A DNA stretch of 64,000 bases, from assembly GCF_036669915.1 (NCBI RefSeq), contig NC_089321.1, positions 2,771,316-2,835,315 on the forward strand, written 5' to 3'. The translations under genes were made by a program, and so were the position numbers. This document shows positions 1 to 12,100 of this stretch, piece after piece. The notes beneath the pieces were generated by a model. That model was not told the origin of the DNA. It searched no databases and saw nothing but the letters and a program-made list of their open reading frames with translations. This stretch comes from Pocillopora verrucosa. Taxonomy: Eukaryota; Cnidaria; Anthozoa; Scleractinia; Pocilloporidae. The stretch's first letter is position 1, and each line of letters starts with the position of its first letter.

Positions 1-140
1 GCAGAAAATCAGCCAGTCAGTGCATGAGTCAGCGAATGGGTCAGCCGTCAGTCTCCAGTCAGTCGACCAGTTGGTCAGTGAGCAAGTCAGTCAGTCAACC
101 AGTTGGTCGGTCAGCCAGTCCACCAATCAGCTGGCTAGCT
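1..140. repeat. Degenerate GTCA-rich tetranucleotide repeat
   Basis: Short units such as cagtcagt, gtcagtca, accagttggtcagt and ggtcagcc recur irregularly through the first 140 bases. This is a decayed tetranucleotide satellite at the window edge, inside an intron of the minus-strand lectin gene. It has no unique spacers, so it is not a CRISPR array. Confidence 0.6.
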
Positions 141-3100
141 ATCCAGACAACCGGAGCGTCTTTCAGTCATCAGTGAGGTTGACACATCATGAGCAATACC
201 TTCGCAAGTGCTTCCATTTCCAACATATCCATTGTTACATTCACAGTAGAAAGATCCCTCTGTATTTATACACTTGGCGTTTACTGTACAGTTTCCAAAC
301 TCTGTCGAACATTCGTCTTGGTCTACAAAGAAGAGCGTAAAGTTCGCGAAAAATCTGGCAAAGTGAAGGCAACTTCCCAGAATTCGTCAAAATCCTTCCA
401 AATTGAAGCAGCACAGGATTAGTACAATAGAGTACATATTCGTTATGTTATTCTTGTCATTTAAACGAGTCCTAAGAATACATAATAAGCGAACAGTAAT
501 AGGTTAAGTAATAAGTTAAGGAACAGTACGTAAATGAATATGCAATTACATAATCAAATAAATACAGTCAACTTTCTCTTAAGCGACCAGCTAAAGTGTA
601 GGTGAGAGTGGCCGCTTGAGGGAGGAGGTTGCTAAAGTGAATGCATTCAGTTTTCATCGTTACGACGAAAACTACATGGATCCACGAATTATTACTATTT
701 ATTGCCATATTACAATAGATATATAGAATAAGGCAAAGAAAACAGTTTCTTGTAGAGAAAGTGTAATAATAAAATTAGCAATACTATGTAAAGCACTATT
801 CAATCAAGTACTCTTCGTTTTCGATACAGTTTGTTTAAACAAAATTGCAACTTTTTCGTGAAATTCAGAATGGTCGATGGTTTAAATTCATGGAGTAAAA
901 AGCAAAGAACATCAATTGTTTTTCTGGAATGCTGGTACTGTTGACGAAAAAATGTCAAATTTCTGGCCACGTAAGTGATCGCAGTTGCGCTCAAAATGTG
1001 AGCACTGGTATTCCAAGAGAGGCATCATTTGACTGAGATACAACACTGTTATTCACCAGATGGTCGCCCAATGAAAGTGATCGTTTTGAAGAATGGTGAG
1101 GTATATGTTACATGCATGCAGTTCCTGAGTTGACGTGATTCAAAGAATTTATTAATATATTACGACATTTTTATGACGTCTTCACAAGAACTGCTTTTTG
1201 ACCGGCGCAGCAAGGAGTTCTGAAGTCTACCATATGTCCACCAAATTCTACTGCTGAATGAACATCAAGGTTTAAAAGGTTAACCACTTCTACCATTGGT
1301 GTCAAGAAATCCCTGTGTAGGAGGCTTGGCTGTACGTGATACCTTCACCAATTGACACCCGAGATCTGATATGCAATTTTCTCTCTCGGCTGCTGGACAA
1401 GTGTTAGAAGTTGGTAGAGGAGGTTTGATGAGGATGACTTTGGCTGATAAATTTGTGTATTATCAAAAGTTGTTTATGAGGTGAGGAGAAAATGTTAACC
1501 AAACACTTGTGGGGTTGATGGGATCACATGTATGTATCTACAGCCTTCTCTTTCCGGACCATCTCGTTGAGGAAAAGAGGCGAGCTTATACAAGCCTTCA
1601 AATAAACTTAAATCTCTGAGTATCAACTTAACAATAGTTGTCAGCTTATGCGCCTGTGGCAAGCTTCGAGTGTCAAGAAGTGTCATCAAATTTTAGTATT
1701 TAATCTCGGGAACTTAATATCAGCTTTGTTTTGTCTGTTCCTAAATTAAAAACAACTCCAAATCACATCACAGATATGAGTTCCCTGATCATACCGAAGC
1801 AACATAAAAACATGTCAGAACAGCCGTGATGGAAATCCTGAGAGTTGTAGTCGTGCAGTTGTCAAAATATACAGGAGAATGAGTGACCTTTTACAACACA
1901 GCAAAATACAGAAAACGGCACTAGTTTCAATAAATCTATTGAACCTTCTTACCAAAACAACGTCGCAGTAAATGGTTATTTTTGGATAACGATGTCATCA
2001 ACACAGAGGTAGCTTAAGGCTCAGGCAAACATATCAGAATTGTGGTAGAGAGCAATTTTAAGTATACCGTGAGTGATAAATTTAGTTCAGTTTATCGCGC
2101 ATTGTTCGCGATTTAGGACCTCGGAATATAATATTAAAAACTGCTGTCATCAAGAATTTGTCCATTTTGATATATATTTGAGTTTTAACTAGTTTTCGAG
2201 GTCTTGATGAGATCCAATGGTAAGTTTCGTCTTCCATGAAACGAACAGAACTTGGAAGTTCTTCCCAAGGCATTCCAGATGATAAAGACATTTTACAGGC
2301 CTTTAATGCTTTTAATGTGATTTGTACATAGATTATTAAAAGCAGGTTTAGCTACTTAGATTTCATCTTCTGTTTTCAAATTTTTTTACTCTCTCACTAT
2401 CTCTTTCAACTAACCGATTTATGGAGGATAAAGACAGCAAAGATAACGCTGAAACGAGGCCAAAAAGTGTGGTAAAGGGGCTCTCTTCTATCGTAATCTT
2501 AGCTGGCTGCTTCACGTTTCTACGGAGCAGAACTGTTCATTCAATTCATTAAGGAAAAAGGCCGGCCAACAGCAACGTCTATGGTCGGAGGGTTATCGCC
2601 TCCATTGATTATGGGCATAGTGGTTGAGGAGAAAAATAAAACAAAATAAAAATAAACAGAAAGGAAGGAAAAGAAAGGGAGGAAAAAAAGAAAGAGATGA
2701 GATGAATTTTTAAGAAAGTACGACTGATTCGGATTTGGAGGAGAAAACTTTGAGCCATTTTCCATGTAAATGCGCTCCTCCAAACCCAGGACACACGGAG
2801 TAGAACGGAAGGAAAAAACGATATGGATGAGATTTTCCTTAAGAAAGTACAACTGATTCGAATTTTGTAGGCGATAATTTTGAAATGTTTTCCTGGTAAA
2901 CATTTTCCTCCAGATCCAAGCAGAGTCCCTGGAAAGGTAAAATTATAATTTCATAACTTAAAGTGCAGGTGGAAAGACAGTAAAAGCATCCGGGGGCTAA
3001 TCATCTATCTTCAGAGGTGGATCATTGTTCCAAAAGGAGCTCTTATGCTTACATGTTTGTTCACAGCCATACCTATGCTTCAAAAGGCTGCCCTGACAAG

Positions 3101-6100
3101 TGCTTGAGCAAAGCATGGATTTTTCAGAAAACGATACCTATTGCTCCATGCAGAATTCTTATGTTTATGTTAGCAGGTGTCACAATGATTTTCCATGCAG
3201 CTGCGGCAACATTTTTGTATACCTTGGCATGTTTTGCTAACTCCATGATACCCTTCCTTGCAGATATACGAAAACGTACCGATTCGACGTCCCAGTCGAC
3301 TTTTGACCGGCGCATTCGTTTACATCTGAGGATGAGAAGAAAAAGAAGATAAGCGACTTTATTGTCTCTGTTCATAAGCAGATGAAAAGTATTAAGTGCA
3401 AGAGCCGACGCAGATACCAAATAACACATAGGCGTCTCAAAATCTCGGATTTATGAAAATATCTCTGTCATCCGTGTATCGCACATGAGGTCTTCCAAAA
3501 GGTCAGTGTTGTTGACAAGCTGACGAACACGCAAACTAAAAATTTTTCAACATGACAGATCCGGAAAATGTCTGTTGACATAACATTATTACTTCCTCAT
3601 AGGCATGATCAGCGCGATTGAATTCGTTCAATTGCTGTTGATTGACTTCTTCTGCAAAGGAACTTCGATGGGCCTATAATTGCAAACTGTACCAGTTTAA
3701 AGAACATGTCCTACTAGTGCAGTTGGTCTCGTGACAGAAGGAAAAAAAACAAACATATATCCAAAACTTAAGTAATCACTCATGGGTCACCGTTTGCTGT
3801 ATTGAGATCATCAATTATTAGTCGATCCATATCTAAAAACTGACCTGGACTTGTGTCGCTGACACAAAAGACCATTTTCATTTATAACATAACGCGTGTG
3901 CTTGCCCTATATAAGTCCTATCGAGCCGCTATGAACAAAATCTTTATTTAAGCACGCCCGTGCGTAAATAAGATGACGTGAGCATTTTTTGAAAATTTCC
4001 TTCAGTCTGTCTTCTCCAATTGCACCGTGCACGGCAGCGTAAATATTATTTTGAACAATCAAAACCCTTGATAACTTCGGGTCTTTGACTTTTAAAACAT
4101 TTTTTAGTGACACGAGTTCATTTAGCTTTGATTTTCTCCATTTTCTCCGTAAATTTTGAGCTTTCCATTCACAGTTATCGGTTACAGATGCACCTCGAGC
4201 TACTCTCACGCATTTTTCGTGCTCTCCAAACTTCCCGCCTGCATCCATAACTCGATATACGCACGCTAAGCATGAACAAATTCTTAAATTAAACGTAGTT
4301 AGAAAATTTGAGAAAAATAAATGAAGACAATCTTGTCGTCGTTTGCTTGGCCTAACCTTTTCAGGCACAATGCTTGAAGAAAAGGTTGTCTTGGTATCAT
4401 GCAACTAAAGGAGAGGTGTCACTGAACCGAAATGTTGAGAGCCTCAACGCTTTTTGGTTCATTTTTTCTCCTTACAGAGACTTTCGCGCCACAGAAAATC
4501 TATCCATACAGAAAAATGTGGAAGCTAGCAAGAAAATTAGGCAGATCTCCTCGCACAGCCTAAAGTACTATTACTAAAGGCAAAACTTTAAACATATAGC
4601 GCCAAGTGAGAACTTCCCTCCTCAGGTCAGAGGGTAGAAAAAAAACGCCACAGTCTAAGGGCTATAGGGGTAAACTTTCACATCTTCGGAGTTTACGGGG
4701 TTGTTACAGCCCCAAATCATATTTCACATCCACTATCAAATATAGTTTAGGTTTGTTGTTTTTTTCGTGGTTCTAACCTTCGCAGTGCTTTCCTCTTCCA
4801 GCAAATCCTTCTTGACAATGACAATAAAAGCTTCCTGGCACATTGACGCAGGATGAGTTGCCATGGCAATCTTTGAATCCGTTCTCACATTCAGTAATGT
4901 CTGCAAAAGGCAGAGGAGAACGTAATCTACAAAAAAGCATCACATGACAGGGGATGTCATTTACACATATCATGTAACGAGTGTTTCGCAAAAGGCTTTA
5001 CAGTTTGTATCAGTTTGTTCGAAACTATACGCTACATAACATTTATCGCAAAGTTCTCTAATTATTAATTGTTGGGTTTTTATGGCTCCTTCCAAGCGTG
5101 TTTGAATGTTCATTTATACTTTTCAAATAATAGATTCCATGGCTTTTTGGTCTGGGGGCCGATCGTGGATAAACCTGTACCACTGACACGAAAAGAAAAG
5201 ACAGCACGTCAGAAAAAGTTAACTCACTGCTTTGTATTGGACTGAGGGGGCATAAACAGCTTTTCATGCATTAAAAATGATATTCAATTTCAGAGCTCTT
5301 CTGTTCAACAAATGAATGGCAAAGAACTAAAAAAATTCACGCACAAATTCTAGGGACTCCAGAGTCAAGAACAAGCCGTTGTGGACAAAACGAGACACCA
5401 CCTATACTAAAAGGATGGAAGAAATAAAAGTTACGGTTAACTTATTGTTTTCTTCGACATTTTACATACCAGTTTTCCATTCCTTGGTTACAAGCACAAC
5501 AAGTCGCGCTGTCCACCAGCATACACTTTCCATTTAGAGAGCGATCCTGGAAGCCCTTCGAGCACGTGTTTCCATCCTTGGTTGCACCATCAACCGACTC
5601 GGTATGTGCAGGTCATTCAGGAACATCGTGAGTATTTATCGAAACAGTCACGCGTCGAGCCTCGGACTTTTCTGTTGATGACGTCCTTAATTCCTTTGTT
5701 GCTCCAGAAGTTGGTACTATCGCCTTGCCTCGTGCTGTAGTCACAAAATCCGCGGAATCTGATTGAAGCTCATCAAATTTTTGTTCGTAAGTTAAAAAAT
5801 TGAAACAACCTGTTTCATCTGTCAATTCTTTGTTGAGCTCATCAGAAAATTTATCCGTGCTTTCAGCGTCGTAAGTTGTCTCAGTTCGCTTTTCCAGAAA
5901 AGTCAGCTGCCATAACTTCATGAGACTCTAACGGCTAACCTGTTACATTTTCTATTTCAAAAGCAATTGCATCGAAGCATATACTTTTCAAAAGAAAAAA
6001 ATATCTCATAAGTGAATGACAACACGTGAAGAGCATCAATGTGAAAATGGACATGGTGGATTAAATGACAGAAATAAAAAGTAGAGAAGAAGAGAGGGTA

Positions 6101-9100
6101 AAAAGGTGGCATTATTGCATGGTTAAATAAGAACGCATGAGTCACAGCTGACCGGCCCTCTTTTAAGACGTTGCTGACGCTTGAAAAAAAATTGTCGTTA
6201 TTTCAAAAATTGACAACTCTAAAAGTCAGACTATTGTCGTTATAAGAAAACTGACAAGAATCCAACCCGTTCGCACCTTCTGATTAGGTCTAAATTTTGT
6301 CGCAGTCATAGATGCAATGCGAAACGTCTGACAGATTGTGAACAAGTTGCAACGAAACATCGAACAAAAGAATAAGGTGTGGTCGGACCCACTACATGAA
6401 CTCGTGGACATTCTCTTGACACGAACTTCGTCGATTAAGCTACGTTAAGCGCTACCTGTCTCGTGGAATGTCGGAGAAATTTAAGATTTTCTTAAAGCAT
6501 TAACGACTAAGTATTATTCTGGTTTGCTTTCTGGGAGCCAAACTAACCAGACCGTCCACTGTACGCTTGGTACGTGCGGTAAATATATTGACATGACAGG
6601 CTGTGATATTGGATGGTCAAATCTTTTACTAACCAATCAGGAGAAAACAAACTTTGAACTCTCGATCCATTTTCATAGTCGATTGAAATAGATATCAGAT
6701 GTCGTACATTGTTGATAAATCTAAACGAAAGTGAAGCATTTGGTTCAAAGGTCGATTGCCGGAAGAAAAACCGTTCAAAGATTCTTTTTTTTTTCTTTTG
6801 CTACTTCTCTTATTATAATCTTTTCTTATTTTTACTCCTACATTATTATGCGAGCTCATCCAGAAATTCATGTAACCTTCAAGCATGAAGCATGTCTTCG
6901 CATACACATGCTTATCAAATTGAGAAGATAGGTAAGCGGCCGAACATAATCTTTCAACTCTTATAATTTGTTTGTCATAGGAGGAGTACAAAAGCGTTTA
7001 ACATCAATCAAACTTGTCAGTACCTTTACAAACCCAAAAATTAACCCACTGTTCATTTCTTTCGTTTGTTCGGCAAATCATTATTCCTCTATTGCTTGGA
7101 TGATATTTTATATATACGATACACTTCGCTTTTTCGATTAGTTTTTCCACTCGCATCAACTTTATTACCGTCATCATTCATGAATAGTATTCATGGATGA
7201 ATCCGATTTTTCATAAAAGGCAAGGAGTTGTAGTAGTAAGTACTACACGCCCCTACGTGTTATTTTAGCCACTACAATCTCTGAAGTACTCTCAGAGATT
7301 GAGGTCTCTCGACAGTTTGTGAACACTAATAACATTAAAGTGAAACGAGGCTGTTAAGCCGGTTCAGTATTCAAAGATATTTTGACCCTAGGAACATTCG
7401 TTCTATGAAACAAACAAGTAACATTATCATAACTTAATGAAACCAAAAAAAAATTATTATCGACAGACATAATCCCACAAAACAGTATTTGGAATACAGA
7501 GCATTACTCGTCCTTCCATGCTGCATTCGCAAGTGTACACGTAGATGTAAGTCTTACGTGTCGCAAAAGACGTTTGGCCTAAGTTATTCGAAAGTGGAAG
7601 AACGCTAACCAGTAGATAAATCCCTGTCCGGTGAAAAGCGTGGTACGTTTTTTTAACACTTATCAACTGGACTTACATTCACACGTTGGATAGCCTCATC
7701 TGCCGTTTGAACAACTGAACCCTCAACTTTCATCTACACTAACACTGATGCCGGAGTAATCTCACCTCTCTCGCAGATGAACGACTGTCTTTCCTCACAA
7801 TCTCTTACTTCCCACGAGTGGAAAATGTCCTCGGAAAGTAGAGTTACACAATCTCTGCCTGTAACCGAGGCATCTTTAGGCTCCCGCTTAGCCCAGTTTG
7901 TAAACTCAGATTTGGTACCATCACTCCAGAAAAACTCGCCCCGGTTCCGTTTCAGACCAATCCAGACGCGAGCTTCTGGTCTGGCAACTTGTTCGGCTAT
8001 AAATGTGTTTTCTGTGACGCTCCTGGATAAGGCCAAGTGCGAGTCCATTTCACGACAAGTTCCGTTTGCTTCTTGCCAAGTCTTTCCGTTAACATAAGGT
8101 AAATAACAAGATCCCTTGTGTCCTATCCAACCTTGTGGACATGATCCTGAAAAAACGAAAAAAAAATAGGAATGATTTTAATTTAATCAGCACAATGGGT
8201 CCCAATAGTTCATTTTACAGTTGTGTGCTTGGTTGCCAAGCCTTTGAACAGGAGTGAAGCTATGGGTGACCTTTTTATGATACAAACCTTGCTGCTTTTC
8301 AAATGTAAATTACTTTGTTGTCATGCTAACTAGATACTGGTCTCTATCACAACATAGTCAACTTCAGCCTCACTCAAATCAAAGGCTTAGCGACTAAGTA
8401 CACGACTGTAAAATGGCCTATTTTTCAACTTAAAAAGTATACCGACTGCAAGTATATAACCACATCGGAAACAAACAATTATAGCTTTTTTCATTAAAAG
8501 TGACACTTTTGAAAGGATAAACTTAAACCCTTTGACTCCCAGAAGTGATTAGCATGTAATTTCTCCCCACCATATCCATACATTTTCCTGCACACAGGTA
8601 AGGAGAAGACTCAAAATTATCAGGCGGAAGTAATTACCTTGATCTAACACCAAATTCTCAGAACTAATTCTGAGGAAATGCGTAGCAGCTAGAGGGGAGA
8701 ATTAACAGTCAGATCTTAGGAGTTAAAGGGTTCATCAACAGATTCAATAAATGTTTCCAAGGGATTGGTGGAGTTACCAGGAATATCAGTTCTTCCCGTG
8801 GAAAAAACGTTTTTTGACTGTCAATCAATTCCAGTGTCGAACAATTATACCCGGCGAAAGTCCCAACTGTTAAAACGGTTGTCTCGTCTGAAAGCCGTTA
8901 CGATTCGCTCCAAGTATTTAAAGTTTTTAACTGGCATATGGAAATTCGCTTTTCATCACCCTTTAAATCCGTTCGGTAATAAGCCATGACTCAAACTGTT
9001 TTTGTTTCTTACGCTGCGTGTTTAATAACGTTAAAATCAACTCTATAACCTGGGATATCGAAGAATTCGTCAAGCTGCCTTGCTTTCCTTGGAGCTGTAG

Positions 9101-12100
9101 TCTGCCCTGAGAGAAGAAAATATGCGTTAGAAAAAAAAAAAAAGCTGCAAAGTTAGAGAAAACTGGATGAGGTGCGTAAGTAAATTATCTCTTATCTCTA
9201 ATTTGGGTAATACTACTGTGATGCATCGTGTTAGAATAATTCATTCCACTGCAGAAGGCTCTTTCATGCTTACACGATTACAATTGCACCAAAGCTAATC
9301 TTTCGAAATCCTCTTCTTGTAAGGAGACACCAGTTCCTAGGACCCATGTAAGAGCTTTACGTTTTCAATCCGCATCTAGTAAATGACAATGTTAACGAGA
9401 CAGTCGCCAAGGTTTCCACCCGTGAGAAGTATCCGACGGTGATTGAGTGCCAAATAATGTCTGCTTATCTGTTTATCTCGATGTGGCTTAGTCTTTGCAT
9501 GGATGTATATCTCTATCATATATCCTTGTTAGCTTTATCAATAATCAAAACTAATAAAGCTATGGCGGTATATGCTTGATTATACTATTAGATTAATGCA
9601 CCAAGATAGCTTACACAAGTCTGCTTTGATGCGATAAGAAACGAGGTTTTAAAACCGCAAAGGCTGCAGAAGTGACAATTTTTCTGGTATTTCTTTGCGC
9701 AGATCGCGCTGTCAAATAAAACAAAGGATAAAAAAGACCATTTTGAGGACATGCACGGGTAATTGAATCTGCTTCCATAGAAAATTGCACTAACACGCAA
9801 GGACCCACCCTTTGATTAACAGACTTCACTTGAAGCCTAATTGTGTATTTGGGTCAGAAATATACCAGTAGAAATGAAACTCGAATAATTTGCCTCATTT
9901 TGCCATAATTACCATTTCTCTACAGTCAGAGTAGTTACTAACAAGTTCCGATTTCAGTTAACCCTTTAGCTCCCATGAGTGACCAAGAGAGAATTTCTCC
10001 TTACAATATCAATACAATAGCACGCATAGAAGTGATGAGAATGAAGTAAAATATCAATTAGGGGATTATTAGTTGTTCCAATGCCAAATTCTCCAAATTT
10101 ACATCATAACAATCGTATGGTAGATAGTAAGGAGAATTACTGATAAGATCTTGGGAGTTAAAGAGTTAAGTGTTCTACGCGCGATTAACTCTCACTTTAG
10201 CACTTTCTTGGTCAACGACATTGTAAGTATTCAACCCTTTCTTCTCTCTTGACATTAATGTGTGATTCAGTGGCGATATTGTAAGGAGAAATTAGATGCT
10301 AGTCACTCTTGAGGGTTAAAGGATCAATACCATCCCAAAAGAAAATTTAGCCTCTGTTATCCACAAACAGGCTGGGCTGCTGATATCTTCTATATAAGTA
10401 AGAAAAAAAAAAAAGACTTTTCACATGTTTTTGGTCACAGTTCGTTTGGACCACACGATGACTATCCGGAAACACAGTTTACTGAATGGTGACAAAAGTT
10501 TTGTCTTCAGTTATCGCCCTGAACAACTTTGGAAAATAATTAAATTCCACCAAAACAGGAGACGGTGATATGATGCAGAAAACACATGAACAGTTCACAG
10601 TTAGTTTTATCTTTCTTGGACAGCAATTAACCCGAAATTTACCCTCACATTCCAAAGAGTTACTTCATCCCCTGTATTTAACCTTTCGAGAAATTTCTTT
10701 GTTGGTAATTCTAGCCATTAGTTGACAGCTCAATGACATTCACTAAAAGCAATAGAGTCTCTCTTTCTTCACAAATGTCAGCACCAAATTTAAAGTACTT
10801 TTACGATGTTCCCTTGTGAGGTTTAAATCACGATGGCTTTACCAGTAATTTATGAGGAGTTTTTCTTTTTTCCACAACAGTTCTAATCTGTACTCGACGC
10901 TAACTCGTCCTATCTTCACTTTTTTAAAAACCTTTTGAAAAACCATCATCTACTTAACACGTAATTCAAGTTTCCATTGGAGGCAGTCAGAGAGGTGGAG
11001 TGACTGAAACGTAGAAAAAAACCGACAAAAGGGAAAAGATCAATCATCAGCCTTCGGATTGGTGTGTCCTCTGTCTGGATCAATGATTTAAAGTTTCTTG
11101 GTGTGTCCTCTGTCTGGAAAACTTGATGGCAAACCTGTCTGCTTACGCACCGACGTGGATAAGACCCACTAAAATCTCAAAAGCTACATCGCAAACTCTA
11201 ACAAACGAAGAGTTTATTGGAAGTAAAAGGCGTCGGATAAACTGATGTAATATGTCAGAGCTTTCCTCTATAAATCCTGATGTGACAATCCTTGTGTCAT
11301 GAGTTTAGCTCGGGTTAAGACCTCAGTTAGCCGTTTATTTAACTTTCACCTATCTTTCTCGCCACAACAAATTAATTAATTTTAACCTTGCGTTGCCCGA
11401 CCAAGTACCATTTTAATTTTTCCAGCCTTCGCTGCAATTTCAGAAACAAAGCAGACAAAAAAAGATAACCTAATTCATTCTCGGTGTGTCGTCAAACCAG
11501 ACTGTCCTACTGCTTGGTTCAAAGAAACCCCACGAGGTTTGGCACGGAAACCAATGGCTAGCATTATAATCCAATAACGAGGATGTCTATGACTAAGAAA
11601 TCTCACCAACAAAATGTCTTTGATAATCGCGACAGAGTTTTAAAACAGAAAGACGCTAATGAGTTAGCGGCAATGACACCCCTATTATTATTATTTATCA
11701 TAACATCCCTGTGCTTTTTCTGTTTTTATTGTTCAAATTATGGAGTGAAAGCTTTCAAACCGTGCTGCAAAGTTGTTTTGATAAATAAGTGCCAGGAAAC
11801 GGCGGATAACGCGGTTCTCAAGCGCTTTAAATTGCGGAACTACATGACCGCAGAATGCTAATAAGGGCATCCGGCTGCACAGCCCAAATTCCTTGAAGAA
11901 TTAACTAAAATCAACGTCTCAAATAATTCCATTTTGCGGAATGACAGTTCACTCTAAACATATCATAGCAAGGATTAGGCGAACATCAAGAGACACGGCA
12001 CGTCCTTAAAAAGGCAATTAAAGTAAAGCAACATTGCTGCAACCTTACGGTGGACATAACGAAATAAAATGTCGAGAGGTTTAACAAAACTGCATTTCAT

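Noticed and set aside
1..140. CRISPR-like repeat array
   Set aside because: The units are 4 bases and degenerate, with no spacers, in animal DNA.
20..422. Plus-strand open frames at the left edge
   Set aside because: They are antisense to a clear EGF exon (322-200) and to the GTCA repeat.
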